Notes: generated by a model from the sequence alone, not told the origin. Shown: positions 25,990 through 36,542, numbered from the stretch's first letter. The stretch is DNA of 64,000 nt from Pseudomonas sp. MWU13-2100 (GCF_023242365.1 NZ_JALLIX010000020.1:43811-107810), one strand, 5' to 3'. Numbers and translations are program-made.

Positions 25990-27435
25990 TCAGCGTTGCG
26001 TGGCAGGTACGCCTTGGGCGGCTTCTTGCTCGCGCGGCGCGGTTTTGCCCGGGGTTGGCCAGGCTTCGAGGTCCAGGTCCAGATCGGCGAACTTGCTCGA
26101 GTCGAACACCGGCTGGCCGACGCCGGCACGGCGTTGTTCGTCGTAGTCGCGCATCACGCGCAGGCCGATCTTGAACAGCAGGGCCAGGGAGATCAGGTTG
26201 ACGAAGGCCAGGCAGGTCATGGTGATGTCGGCGAAGGCGAACACGGTCGACAGATTCTGTACCGAACCCCATACGATCAGTGCCAGCACCAGGGCGCGGT
26301 ACACCATCAGCACGATGCGGTTGCGGGTCAGGAACTGCAGGCTGGTTTCGCCCAAGTAGTAGTTGTAGAGGATGCAGGTGAAGACGAACAGCGACAGGGC
26401 GACGCTGACGAACACGCGGCCCCAGTCACCGACCACGGCGGCGAGGGAGTTCTGGGTCAGGACAATGCCGTCACCTTCGAAGCCAGGGGTGTAGAAGCCC
26501 GACAGCAGGATCAGCAACGCGGTGCAGGTGCAGATCACGAAGGTGTCGAGGAACACGCTGAATGCCTGGACCACGCCCTGGGCACCCGGGTGCTTCACGG
26601 CGGCCACGGCGGCGACGTTCGGGGCGCTGCCCAGACCGGCTTCGTTGGCGAACACGCCACGCTTCACGCCCATGACGATGGCGCTGCCGAGCAGGCCGCC
26701 GAACGCTGGGTCAAGGCCGAAGGCGCTCTTGAAGATGGTTTCCAGCATGGCCGGGACGTGCTCGATCTGGCTGCCGATCACGTACAGGGTGACGCCGATG
26801 TAGGCCAGGGTCTTGACCGGAACCAGCAGGTCGGAAACCGAGGCGATGCGCTTGATGCCGCCGACGAAGACGATCGCCAGCAGGACGGCCAGGGCGATGC
26901 CGGTGTGGTTCGGGGAGAAACCGAAGGCGTTCTGCAGCGAGTGGGTGACGGTGTACGACTGCAGGCCGTTGAAGGCGAAGCCGTAGGTGACCAGCAGCAG
27001 GACGGAGAACACCACGGCCATGCTTTTGAGCTTCAGGCCGTGCTGGATGTAGTAAGCCGGGCCGCCGCGGTACAGGCCGTCGCCATCGGCGCGCTTGTAG
27101 ACCTGGGCCAGGGTGCATTCGAAGAAGCTGCTGGACATGCCCACCAGTGCGGTGACCCACATCCAGAACACGGCGCCCGGGCCGCCGAGGGTCACGGCGA
27201 TGCCGACACCGGCGATGTTACCGGCGCCGACGCGGCCGGCGAGGCTCAGCATCAGGGCCTGGAACGAGCTCAGTTGGCCTGCTTGACCGCGAAGGGACTC
27301 TTTGAAAACCGTGAACATGTGACGGAAATGGCGGAACTGGACGAACCGCGAGCGGATCGTGAAGTAGCTACCGAGCCCGACAATGAGCACGATCAGTAGT
27401 TTCCCTGAGAGGAAGTCGTTGATGACCTCAAGCAT
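25990..27435 (-). CDS. AGCS family sodium/alanine (amino acid) symporter
   Basis: A 481-residue inner-membrane carrier with about ten hydrophobic helices. Family signatures are LSLAGRVGAGNIAGVGIAVT near residue 75, GPGAVFWMWVTALVGMSSSF and VKRGVFANEAGLGSAPN near residue 270. The ATG at 27435 has AGGAA upstream; an earlier in-frame ATG lacks one. Substrates in this family are alanine or glycine; the asparaginase and aspartase neighbours make asparagine/aspartate-related transport conceivable but unproven. A terminator after aspA separates it from that gene, so it has its own promoter. Confidence 0.92.
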   Translation of the reverse strand: MLEVINDFLSGKLLIVLIVGLGSYFTIRSRFVQFRHFRHMFTVFKESLRGQAGQLSSFQALMLSLAGRVGAGNIAGVGIAVTLGGPGAVFWMWVTALVGMSSSFFECTLAQVYKRADGDGLYRGGPAYYIQHGLKLKSMAVVFSVLLLVTYGFAFNGLQSYTVTHSLQNAFGFSPNHTGIALAVLLAIVFVGGIKRIASVSDLLVPVKTLAYIGVTLYVIGSQIEHVPAMLETIFKSAFGLDPAFGGLLGSAIVMGVKRGVFANEAGLGSAPNVAAVAAVKHPGAQGVVQAFSVFLDTFVICTCTALLILLSGFYTPGFEGDGIVLTQNSLAAVVGDWGRVFVSVALSLFVFTCILYNYYLGETSLQFLTRNRIVLMVYRALVLALIVWGSVQNLSTVFAFADITMTCLAFVNLISLALLFKIGLRVMRDYDEQRRAGVGQPVFDSSKFADLDLDLEAWPTPGKTAPREQEAAQGVPATQR

Positions 27436-27733
27436 GGAGTGGTTCCTCGCTGTTTTTTGATGCAAAGGCGGCTCGATTGAAAGATCGCGTTACACCCGAT
27501 GTCACTGGGCAGTGTGGGCTGGCGATGCTTCATCCCGAGCTTTCGCGGGTTGTTTTTAGTGTTGTTTCGCGTGTTTCAGTGCCGCTGTACCGCGGATCGC
27601 TTACGCGAAGAGGGGCGGCACTATACCGATGAGCACCGCGGTCGTCTGCACCGGTGTGTAGGACAGACGACGAAGCGCAGGGTATTTCTTGTGAAGGCAG
27701 GGCGAGGTAGGGCCTTTTTCCCACGTCCAGTTG

Positions 27734-27767
27734 TAAAAAAAGGGCCTGAAGAGTGACCTTCAGGCCC
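27734..27767 (-). terminator. Rho-independent terminator of aspA
   Basis: Read on the minus strand, GGGCCTGAAG and CTTCAGGCCC form a perfect 10-base stem with a 6-base loop followed by TTTTTTT, 64 bases after the aspA stop. It separates aspA from the AGCS carrier gene. Confidence 0.93.
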
Positions 27768-27830
27768 TCAAAAGGTGAGAGGTGTCTAGTCCCTCGACCT
27801 GGTGAGCGTGTTGCGGTCTGGCACTGAAGG

Positions 27831-29255
<1,425 letters not shown>

Positions 29256-29436
29256 GATAGAAATCATCTCGATAAGAACCCGGTCGGTGCCGGAACGTTG
29301 GCAATGCTAGGCTTGGCCAAATTTTTGGGCCAATGCTGTTCAGCACTGGCCTATGCACAAACGGCATAATGTGGATGTGACGCGTTGTGTATGACAAGCG
29401 TGCGAACCAAAATGGTGCGCGTGGTGGGAGGAGCCG

Positions 29437-30354
29437 ATGAATCTCGAAAGCAAATGGTTGGAAGACTTCAGTGCCCTGGCGGCGACCCGCAGCTTTTCCC
29501 AGGCGGCCGAGCGGCGCTTCGTGACGCAGCCGGCGTTCAGCCGCCGGATCCGCAGCCTGGAGTCGGCGCTGGGGCTGACCCTGGTCAACCGCTCGCGCAC
29601 GCCGATCGAACTGACGGCGGCGGGGCAGTTGTTCCTGGTCACGGCCCGTACGGTGGTCGAGCAGCTGGGTGAGGTGGTGCGCCATCTGCATCATCTGGAA
29701 GGCGGGCAGGGCGAAGTCATGCAGGTAGCGGCAGCGCATTCCCTGGCGCTGGGCTTCTTTCCGCGCTGGATCGCACAGTTGCGTAATGAGGGGTTGAATA
29801 TCGCCACGCGGCTGGTGGCGACCAACGTCGGCGACGCGGTGCATGCCTTGCGTGAAGGCGGCTGTGACCTGATGTTGGCGTTCTATGATCCGGATGCGGC
29901 GTTGCAGATGGACGCGGAGATCTTTCCGTCCCTGCACCTGGGGCAGACCGAGATGTTGCCGGTGTGTGCGACCGGGCCGGACGGCAAGCCGCTGTTCGAC
30001 CTGGAAGGCGAGGCGAGCGTGCCGTTGCTGGCGTATAGCGCGGGGGCGTTTCTCGGGCGTTCGGTGAACCTGCTGCTGCGCCAGCGTAATCTGCGTTTCA
30101 CCACGATCTACGAAACCGCGATGGCCGACAGCCTGAAAAGCATGGCGCTTGAAGGGTTGGGCATTGCCTGGGTGCCGCATCTGAGCGTTCGGGCGGAATT
30201 GGCGCGCGGTGAATTGGTGGTGTGCGGCGGAGCGCAATGGCATGTGCCGTTGGAGATTCGCTTGTATCGCTGTGCGCTGGTGCGCAAGGCCAATGTGCGT
30301 TTGTTGTGGCGCAAGCTCGAAGGTGCGGCGGCGCAGGCACCGGGTTCTATCTGA
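29437..30354 (+). CDS. LysR family transcriptional regulator divergent from aspA
   Basis: A 305-residue LysR protein. The N-terminal winged helix reads WLEDFSALAATRSFSQAAERR, FVTQPAFSRRIRSLE. The effector domain spans about residues 90-290. The sequence resembles the HypT/YjiE-type subgroup. It is divergent from aspA with a 181-base gap, so control of aspA is a reasonable inference. A good GGAGG lies close to the ATG. REP sequences follow. Confidence 0.9.
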   Translation: MNLESKWLEDFSALAATRSFSQAAERRFVTQPAFSRRIRSLESALGLTLVNRSRTPIELTAAGQLFLVTARTVVEQLGEVVRHLHHLEGGQGEVMQVAAAHSLALGFFPRWIAQLRNEGLNIATRLVATNVGDAVHALREGGCDLMLAFYDPDAALQMDAEIFPSLHLGQTEMLPVCATGPDGKPLFDLEGEASVPLLAYSAGAFLGRSVNLLLRQRNLRFTTIYETAMADSLKSMALEGLGIAWVPHLSVRAELARGELVVCGGAQWHVPLEIRLYRCALVRKANVRLLWRKLEGAAAQAPGSI

Positions 30355-30395
30355 ACCCCGCGTAACCTGTAGCAGCCGGTTTGCCGGCGGACTGT

Positions 30396-30486
30396 TGTGG
30401 GAGCGGAGCTTGCCCGCGAAGAGGCCCTCAAGGACGCCAAAAGCTTCGCGGGCAAGCTCCGCTCCCACACAAGCTCCGCTCCCACA
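30396..30486. repeat. REPIN with an extra partial arm
   Basis: Inverted arms of the TGTGGGAGCGGAGCTTGCCC type at 30396-30421 and 30444-30469, followed by a second partial right arm (AAGCTCCGCTCCCACA) ending at 30486. A small CAGCCGGTTTGCCGGCGG hairpin of another REP class lies just before it. Confidence 0.85.
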
Positions 30487-30648
30487 ATGAGTTTGTGACG
30501 TGCTTGGATTGACCTGAAAGTCAGGTAAACCGGCCTTCAGCGGCTAAAATCCAGCAAACGACAGATGGTCGGTAAAGGTGCGTTCAATGCACTTTTTTCG
30601 GTATACTGCGCGGCCTTCGGCCGGCTTGCCCGGCCCCGATTCGTATGA

Positions 30649-30687
30649 CAAGCCACGCCGGTCTCCCGCGTGGCTTGTTGTTTTTTG
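30649..30687 (+). terminator. Terminator-like hairpin in the purE leader (possible attenuator)
   Basis: CAAGCCACGC and GCGTGGCTTG form a perfect 10-base stem with a 9-base loop, followed by TTGTTTTTTG, 37 bases before the purE start and downstream of a -10-like TATACT at 30602. An upstream GGCTTG at 30623-30628 can pair with the left arm and break the hairpin. It could instead simply end readthrough transcription. Confidence 0.75.
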
Positions 30688-30723
30688 ACGCGCCCGCGGG
30701 CGCCCAAGAGAAGAGGCACGACG

Positions 30724-31215
30724 ATGAGTGCACTGGTTGGCGTGATCATGGGCTCCAAGTCCGATTGGTCCACCCTTAGCCACACCGCCGATATGCTGGA
30801 AAAGCTCGGCATCCCCTACGAGGTGAAAGTGGTCTCTGCCCACCGCACCCCGGACCTGCTCTTCCAGTACGCCGAAGAGGCCGAGTCCCGCGGGATCGAG
30901 GTGATCATCGCCGGTGCCGGCGGCGCGGCGCATCTGCCAGGCATGTGTGCGGCCAAGACCCACCTGCCGGTGCTGGGCGTGCCGGTGCAGTCGGCGATGC
31001 TCTCGGGCGTTGATTCGCTGCTGTCGATCGTGCAGATGCCGGCCGGTATTCCGGTCGCGACCCTGGCCATCGGCAAAGCCGGCGCGATCAATGCCGCGCT
31101 GCTCTCGGCAAGTATCCTGGGCGCCAAGCACCCGCATTTCCACGCCGTGCTGAAGAAATTCCGTGCAGAACAGACAGACAGCGTGCTGGACAATCCAGAC
31201 CCACGCGTCGCCTGA
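30724..31215 (+). CDS. purE: N5-carboxyaminoimidazole ribonucleotide mutase
   Basis: A 163-residue class I PurE, which rearranges N5-CAIR to CAIR in purine synthesis. VGVIMGSKSDWSTL at the N-terminus and the GAGGAAHLPGMCAAKT substrate loop are diagnostic. The ATG has AGAGG eleven bases upstream. purK follows 11 bases after the stop. The leader carries a terminator-like hairpin. Confidence 0.95.
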   Translation: MSALVGVIMGSKSDWSTLSHTADMLEKLGIPYEVKVVSAHRTPDLLFQYAEEAESRGIEVIIAGAGGAAHLPGMCAAKTHLPVLGVPVQSAMLSGVDSLLSIVQMPAGIPVATLAIGKAGAINAALLSASILGAKHPHFHAVLKKFRAEQTDSVLDNPDPRVA

Positions 31216-31226
31216 GGTTGATGACG

Positions 31227-32309
31227 ATGAAGATCGGTGTAATCGGTGGCGGCCAGTTGGGCCGCATGTTGGCACTGGCGGGCACGCCGCTGGGGATGAA
31301 CTTCGCTTTCCTGGACCCGGCGCCGGATGCCTGTGCAGCCGCCTTGGGCGAGCATTTGCGCGCCGATTACGGCGATCAGGACCACCTGCGCCAGTTGGCT
31401 GATGAAGTCGATCTGGTGACCTTCGAGTTCGAAAGTGTCCCGGCGGAAACCGTCGCCTTCCTGTCGCAGTTCGTGCCGGTCTATCCGAGCGCCGAAGCCT
31501 TGCGCATCGCCCGTGACCGCTGGTTCGAAAAGAGCATGTTCAAGGACCTGGGGATTCCCACCCCGGCCTTCGCCGATATCCAGTCCCAGGCGGACCTGGA
31601 TGCCGCGGTTGCCCGGATCGGTCTGCCGGCCGTGCTGAAAACCCGCACTCTGGGCTATGACGGCAAGGGCCAGAAAGTCCTGCGCAGCGCGGCCGATGTA
31701 GTCGGTACCTTCGCCGAACTGGGCAGTGTCGCCTGCCTGCTGGAAGGCTTCGTGCCGTTCACCGGGGAAGTCTCGCTGATCGCCGTGCGTGGCCGTGACG
31801 GTGAAACCTGCTTCTACCCGCTGGTGCACAACACCCACGACAACGGCATCCTGCGCCTGTCCGTGGCCAGCACCGACCATCCGCTGCAAGCCTTGGCTGA
31901 AGACTATGCTGGCCGGGTGCTCAAGCAGCTGGATTATGTCGGCGTGCTGGCGTTCGAGTTCTTCGAGGTCGACGGTGGCCTCAAGGCCAACGAAATCGCG
32001 CCACGGGTGCACAATTCCGGGCACTGGACCACCGAAGGTGCCGAGTGCAGCCAGTTCGAAAACCACCTGCGGGCGATTGCCGGGTTGCCGCTGGGTTCGA
32101 CCGCCAAGGTCGGCGAAAGCGCGATGCTCAACTTCATCGGCGAAGTCCCGCCAGTGGAACAGGTGATCGCCATCGCCGATTGCCATCTGCATCACTATGG
32201 CAAGGCGTTCAAGGCTGGTCGCAAGGTCGGTCACGCGACGCTGCGTTGCGCCGACAAGGCGACGCTGCAGGAGCAGATTCTGCGGGTCGAGGCGTTGATC
32301 GGCGAATAA
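31227..32309 (+). CDS. purK: 5-(carboxyamino)imidazole ribonucleotide synthase
   Basis: A 360-residue ATP-grasp enzyme that makes N5-CAIR from AIR, bicarbonate and ATP, the step before PurE. MKIGVIGGGQLGRMLALAG and LKTRTLGYDGKGQ are typical. GAGG at 31214-31217 is nine bases before the ATG at 31227, which also matches the usual N-terminus; the ATG at 31221 is too close to it. Confidence 0.94.
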   Translation: MKIGVIGGGQLGRMLALAGTPLGMNFAFLDPAPDACAAALGEHLRADYGDQDHLRQLADEVDLVTFEFESVPAETVAFLSQFVPVYPSAEALRIARDRWFEKSMFKDLGIPTPAFADIQSQADLDAAVARIGLPAVLKTRTLGYDGKGQKVLRSAADVVGTFAELGSVACLLEGFVPFTGEVSLIAVRGRDGETCFYPLVHNTHDNGILRLSVASTDHPLQALAEDYAGRVLKQLDYVGVLAFEFFEVDGGLKANEIAPRVHNSGHWTTEGAECSQFENHLRAIAGLPLGSTAKVGESAMLNFIGEVPPVEQVIAIADCHLHHYGKAFKAGRKVGHATLRCADKATLQEQILRVEALIGE

Positions 32310-32416
32310 AGATAGTCAGTGCCGGTGGGAACCTACGGTTGCCGCGGGCCTCTGATGGCAGGATGTCAAAGTGCTGACTAGGCTTTGACGGTGCACACTC
32401 ACCGAGAGGAAATGCC

Positions 32417-32662
32417 ATGCACATTATTGCGACAATTTTTATCGGCCTCATCGTCGGCCTGGTGGCGCGGTTCCTCAAGCCGGGCGACGACAGCATGGGT
32501 TGGATCATGACCATCTTGCTGGGTATCGGCGGTTCGCTGGCGGCGACCTACGGCGGTCAGGCGCTGGGGATCTATCACGCGGGTCAGAGTGCCGGTTTTA
32601 TCGGTGCGGTTGTTGGCGCGATTGTCTTGCTGGTGATCTACAACCTGATCAGAAAGAACTGA
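32417..32662 (+). CDS. GlsB/YeaQ/YmgE family membrane protein
   Basis: An 81-residue protein with three hydrophobic segments: ATIFIGLIVGLVARF, a central glycine-rich MTILLGIGGSLAATYGG, and FIGAVVGAIVLLVIYN. This is the transglycosylase-associated (GlsB) family, often induced by stress; despite the old name no enzyme activity is established. GAGAGG precedes the ATG. It is a stand-alone gene. Confidence 0.9.
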   Translation: MHIIATIFIGLIVGLVARFLKPGDDSMGWIMTILLGIGGSLAATYGGQALGIYHAGQSAGFIGAVVGAIVLLVIYNLIRKN

Positions 32663-32675
32663 TCCAGGTGACCAG

Positions 32676-32704
32676 GCCCTCTCTGCCGCAACGGTAGAGA
32701 GGGC
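32676..32704. terminator. Hairpin after the GlsB-like gene
   Basis: GCCCTCTCT and AGAGAGGGC form a 9-base stem closed by an inner CCG-CAA-CGG. There is no strong T-run, so termination is only probable. Confidence 0.5.
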
Positions 32705-32742
32705 TAGAATGTGTGACCTCCTTTCTGTTTTCGAGTCTCCCC

Positions 32743-33279
32743 ATGCGTCGTCTCCTTTTGACACTTCTTTTCCTGGGCAGTGGCCTGGCCCACGCCGGTG
32801 AGCTGCCGGAAACCGACTGGCTGGAACTGATGCCCAAGTCGGACCAGAAAGCCCTTGAGCAAATGCCGGAAATCACCCACAACACGCCCGAGGGCGACGG
32901 TACGTTTACCGCCAAGGGAGGGTTGAAACAGAGCAAGGGCCTGCCGGCAGTGATGTATTCGACCAAAACCGTGGCCGCGATGGACGGCAAGGATATTCGC
33001 ATCGGCGGTTACCCGGTGCCGCTGGAGACCGATGCCAAGGGCCGCAGCACGCTGTTTTTCCTGGTGCCGTACCCGGGCGCCTGCATCCATGTGCCGCCGC
33101 CGCCGCCGAATCAGCTGGTGCTGGTGCGTTATCCCAAGGGGTTGAAGCTGGACGATATCTACACGCCGCTTTGGGTCACCGGCACGCTGAAGATCGAGAA
33201 GGTCAGCAATGACCTGGCCGACGCGGCGTATGCGCTGGATGCGGGGAAGGTGAGGGCGGTGAAGGAGTCGGATCTGTAA
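32743..33279 (+). CDS. DUF3299 family exported protein
   Basis: A 178-residue protein with a signal peptide (MRRLLLTLLFLGSGLAHA). The mature part contains the DUF3299 pattern: IRIGGYPVPLE, then FFLVPYPGACIHVPPPPPNQ, ending with an OB-like WVTGTLKIEKVSNDLADAAY. Members are periplasmic, often near metal or lipoprotein transport genes, with no firm function. Here it stands alone. Confidence 0.88.
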   Translation: MRRLLLTLLFLGSGLAHAGELPETDWLELMPKSDQKALEQMPEITHNTPEGDGTFTAKGGLKQSKGLPAVMYSTKTVAAMDGKDIRIGGYPVPLETDAKGRSTLFFLVPYPGACIHVPPPPPNQLVLVRYPKGLKLDDIYTPLWVTGTLKIEKVSNDLADAAYALDAGKVRAVKESDL

Positions 33280-33311
33280 GGTTCGAGATCTTCGGCGTTT
33301 GTAAGATCGCT

Positions 33312-33403
33312 TTCGCGGGCAAGCTCCGCTCCCACAAGGGCTGTGTCGTACACAAGCTTTGTGTGTGCTCGGGACTTAATGTGGGAGCGGAGCTTGCCCG
33401 CGA
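33312..33403. repeat. Two REP arms in tail-to-tail arrangement
   Basis: The right-arm sequence (TTCGCGGGCAAGCTCCGCTC onward to CCCACA) at 33312-33336 comes first, then the left arm beginning TGTGGGAGCGGAGC at 33378-33403. This is the reverse of the order in the REPINs at 23.7 and 30.4 kb. A small ACACAAGCTTTGTGTG palindrome lies between. Confidence 0.8.
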
Positions 33404-33419
33404 AGAGAGCGACGCGGTA

Positions 33420-34322
33420 TTACGCCAAGCGCTGACTGCTGATAGTCACACCCAGCGTATGACTGGCCCCCGGCGCCAGCGTCACCGCATCATCCATCAC
33501 GTTCGCGGTCTCGATGCAGAGCATCTTCTGCCAGCCATCGTCGGCCATGTCGGCGAGCTGACCGGCCCGGTCGATCCACGGGTTCCAGATCACCGCCGAA
33601 CGTGAGCCCTGGGTACTCAGCTCGATACGCCGCTCCCAGGTCGGATCGACAATGCTCAGCTGCGCAGGCGCATTCTGGTAGATACGATCGGTTTCACCGG
33701 CGAAGCGCAGTTCGCCTTGCTGGCGGACGTGCTTCCAGTCATCCGCCGTGTCGATGTAGGCCAGGCCATCCACGCCCTCGACGTGCACATTGCGCACATC
33801 GCTGACAGCGAAGTAGCTGTGCAGTGCCTGGCTGATGCTGACCGGATGATCGTCCTGGTTTTCGCTGATGAGCTCGAGGCGCAAGGTCTCGCCCAGGCGA
33901 ATACGCAGGGTCAGGCCGACCTTGTGCGGCCAGCCCGGCAGGCCGCCTTCGGGCAGCGGCAGGCTGAACGTCACGTTCACCGCATCGCCGTCGGCCTCGA
34001 TGCCCTGCAACGACCAGTTCATCGTCCGCACCAGGCCGTGGGCCGTGGGTGCCTCGCTGCTCTGGCGCATGGCCTGGACGCTGTGCGGGTTGCGCGAGAA
34101 GTTGCCGAACCACGGCCAGCACACCGGCACGCCGGCCCGGATACCCTTGCCTTGCTTGAACACGGCCTCGTTGTTGAGCCAGATCAGCGGTGGCTGCCCG
34201 GCCAACTGGTAACTGAGGATCTGCGCGCCTTGTTGCGCCACCAGCAATTCGGCCTGGCCGTGGCGGATGCGCCAGCCGTTCAGCTCGTCCAGTTTTACCG
34301 TTTCAACATGGGGCGTGGTCAT
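33420..34322 (-). CDS. D-hexose-6-phosphate mutarotase (YeaD-like)
   Basis: A 300-residue aldose-1-epimerase-fold protein. GIRAGVPVCWPWFGN, TAHGLVRTMNWSL and the HSYFAVSDVRNVHVEGVDG region hold the His residues and the Glu-type acid/base seen in YeaD enzymes, which interconvert anomers of hexose 6-phosphates. No signal peptide. It is a single gene; the thioesterase upstream is 51 bases away on the same strand and may share a transcript. Confidence 0.88.
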   Translation of the reverse strand: MTTPHVETVKLDELNGWRIRHGQAELLVAQQGAQILSYQLAGQPPLIWLNNEAVFKQGKGIRAGVPVCWPWFGNFSRNPHSVQAMRQSSEAPTAHGLVRTMNWSLQGIEADGDAVNVTFSLPLPEGGLPGWPHKVGLTLRIRLGETLRLELISENQDDHPVSISQALHSYFAVSDVRNVHVEGVDGLAYIDTADDWKHVRQQGELRFAGETDRIYQNAPAQLSIVDPTWERRIELSTQGSRSAVIWNPWIDRAGQLADMADDGWQKMLCIETANVMDDAVTLAPGASHTLGVTISSQRLA

Positions 34323-34373
34323 GGTGTTCTCGCAAGACAGGGAGTTGTAACGGGCCGCGCGCTGGCGGCCGGG

Positions 34374-34772
34374 TTAGCGCCGTGGCACGGAGCGGGTGCG
34401 CCCGCTGCCGTCGATGGCCACGAACACGAACGCCGCTTCGGTGACCTTGCGCCATTCGCTGGTCAGCGGATCGTCGCTCCACACCTCGACCATCATCCGC
34501 ATCGAGCTGCGGCCGATTTCTTCGGTATGGGTATAAAAGGACAATTGCGCGCCGACGGCGACCGGGACCAGGAACGCCATGCGGTCGATGGACACCGTGG
34601 CCACCCGGCCACCGGCCACTTTGCTGGCCATGGCGGTGCCGGCCAGGTCCATCTGGCTGACCAGCCAGCCGCCATAGATGTCGCCGAAACCGTTGGCTTC
34701 ACGCGGGAGCGCGGTGATTTGCAGGGCGAGATCGCCTTGCGGGATAGGATCTTCTTGTTCGAGTTCGATCAT
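34374..34772 (-). CDS. Acyl-CoA thioesterase (YciA-like hotdog fold)
   Basis: A 132-residue hotdog-fold protein that hydrolyses acyl-CoA. The PREANGFGDIYGGWLVSQMDLAG segment is the family signature (NxxGDIFGGW-type), with the catalytic Asp on the helix. The start MIELEQEDP at 34772 gives the usual length. Chain-length preference cannot be told from sequence. Confidence 0.9.
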   Translation of the reverse strand: MIELEQEDPIPQGDLALQITALPREANGFGDIYGGWLVSQMDLAGTAMASKVAGGRVATVSIDRMAFLVPVAVGAQLSFYTHTEEIGRSSMRMMVEVWSDDPLTSEWRKVTEAAFVFVAIDGSGRTRSVPRR

Positions 34773-35143
34773 GCCGGGGTGCCTCTGACCCGTAACGCTA
34801 CGTTGGTACTGCAGGTGAATAGCCGTCTTCAAGAAAAACGATTCAGCCCGAACATACTACGTTCGTTACGTTTCTCGTAAGCCGCACTAAGGGAAACTCT
34901 GCGAAAGCGGCTGGTTCGGTCCCAACGGCGTTTTCGCACAATACCCCTCTAGCCTGCGGTTTTACCCGGCGCAGGGCACGAGTATATCGGTCGGTAGACC
35001 GCGAGACGACCTCCCGGTTCTCATTTTTGCCGACGAATGCGCCGATCCATGTGCTTTTACGAACAATTTGCTATCGTGCCAGACCTGCCTCCAGCCTGAG
35101 TCAGCCTTGCATGGCTCATAGACGTGCCCAATAAGAGAAGCCC
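34773..35143. other. Intergenic region, nothing clear
   Basis: It separates the leftward thioesterase from the rightward transporter and must hold both promoters. A small CGGTCGGTAGACCG hairpin lies near 34990. I see no RNA gene, repeat or coding frame. Confidence 0.4.
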
Positions 35144-36433
35144 ATGACCACCGCGTCCGCCCAGATTGCGCAACCCGCGCGCCCGTTGACCCGTAACGAC
35201 TACAAGACTTTATCGCTGTCTGCCCTGGGCGGTGCGCTGGAGTTCTACGACTTTATCATTTTCGTGTTTTTTGCCGCAGTGGTCGGCAAGCTGTTTTTCC
35301 CAGCGGACATGCCCGAGTGGCTGCGCTTGATGCAGACCTTCGGGATCTTCGCCGCCGGCTACCTGGCCCGGCCGCTGGGGGGCATCGTGATGGCGCACTT
35401 CGGCGACCTGCTGGGGCGCAAGAAGATGTTCACCCTGAGTATTTTCCTGATGGCGGTGCCGACCCTGATCATGGGCCTGCTGCCGACCTATGCGCAGATC
35501 GGCATCTGGGCACCGATCCTGTTGTTGCTGATGCGGGTGATCCAGGGCGCGGCCATCGGCGGTGAAGTACCGGGCGCCTGGGTGTTCGTCGCCGAACACG
35601 TGCCGGAGCGCAAGATCGGCTTTGCCTGTGGCACCCTGACCTCGGGCCTGACCGCCGGCATCCTGCTGGGTTCGTTGGTGGCGACCCTGATCAACAGCCT
35701 TTATACCCCGCTGGAAGTGGCCGATTACGCCTGGCGGATTCCGTTCCTGCTGGGCGGCGTGTTCGGCCTGTTCTCGGTGTACCTGCGCCGCTGGTTGCAC
35801 GAGACCCCGGTGTTCGCCGAGCTACAGCAACGTAAGGCGCTGTCCGATGGCATTCCCCTCGGCGCGGTACTACGTGATCATCGCGGTGCGATCCTGGTGT
35901 CGATGCTGCTGACCTGGTTGCTGTCGGCCGGCGTGGTGGTGGTGATCCTGATGACCCCGACCGTGTTGCAGACCGCCTATCACTTCGCCCCGACCGTGTC
36001 GCTGGAAGCCAACAGCCTGGCGACGATCTGCCTGACCCTGGGGTGCATTCTCTCCGGTGCGCTGGCCGACCGCTTTGGCGCCGGCCGGGTGTTCGTGTTC
36101 GGCAGCCTGGGGTTGATGGTGACCTTCTGGACTTTCTATAGCAGCCTGCCGATCCACCCCGAGTGGCTGTTCCCGCTGTACGCCCTGAGCGGCCTGTTCG
36201 TCGGCACCATCGGCGCGGTGCCCTATGTGATGGTCAAGGCGTTCCCGGCGGTGGTGCGTTTCAGCGGCCTGTCGTTCTCCTACAACCTGGCTTATGCGAT
36301 CTTCGGCGGCCTGACCCCGATGATCGTCACCCTGCTACTCAAGGAGAGCCCGATGGGCCCGGCTTATTATGTGGCGATCATTTGCGGCATGGGTATGCTG
36401 GTGGGCGGCTATCTGTGGGCGAAGGGGCGTTGA
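35144..36433 (+). CDS. MFS transporter, metabolite:H+ symporter (MHS) family
   Basis: A 429-residue inner-membrane carrier with 12 predicted helices. The first helix region LGGALEFYDFIIFVFFA and the loop GDLLGRKKMFTLSIFLMA-VPT are typical of the MHS family (proline/betaine, citrate, shikimate or ketoglutarate carriers). RVIQGAAIGGEVPGAWVFVAEH is the conserved helix 4-5 region. The substrate is unknown, and neighbours give no clue. Hairpins follow. Confidence 0.9.
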   Translation: MTTASAQIAQPARPLTRNDYKTLSLSALGGALEFYDFIIFVFFAAVVGKLFFPADMPEWLRLMQTFGIFAAGYLARPLGGIVMAHFGDLLGRKKMFTLSIFLMAVPTLIMGLLPTYAQIGIWAPILLLLMRVIQGAAIGGEVPGAWVFVAEHVPERKIGFACGTLTSGLTAGILLGSLVATLINSLYTPLEVADYAWRIPFLLGGVFGLFSVYLRRWLHETPVFAELQQRKALSDGIPLGAVLRDHRGAILVSMLLTWLLSAGVVVVILMTPTVLQTAYHFAPTVSLEANSLATICLTLGCILSGALADRFGAGRVFVFGSLGLMVTFWTFYSSLPIHPEWLFPLYALSGLFVGTIGAVPYVMVKAFPAVVRFSGLSFSYNLAYAIFGGLTPMIVTLLLKESPMGPAYYVAIICGMGMLVGGYLWAKGR

Positions 36434-36505
36434 GCTGCAAGGGTAGAAAGAGGCACCCTTCTATATAAAGGAAGAGGGTTTCAAATTATTTCAAAGATGA
36501 CATGT

Positions 36506-36530
36506 TGCGGCGCCGGGTGAGGGCGCCGCA
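36506..36530. terminator. Hairpin downstream of the transporter
   Basis: TGCGGCGCC and GGCGCCGCA form a perfect 9-base stem with a 7-base loop. It is followed closely by a second hairpin with a T-run. Confidence 0.5.
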
Positions 36531-36542
36531 GTCCAGTAGAAG

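Noticed and set aside
25876..27399. 507-residue plus-strand frame over the AGCS carrier
   Set aside because: Gln/Glu/Gly/His-rich antisense shadow of a transporter with obvious signatures.
30555..30580. PurR-like box near AGCAAACG before purE
   Set aside because: Only half of the E. coli PurR palindrome is present, and a purine repressor of that kind is not established here.
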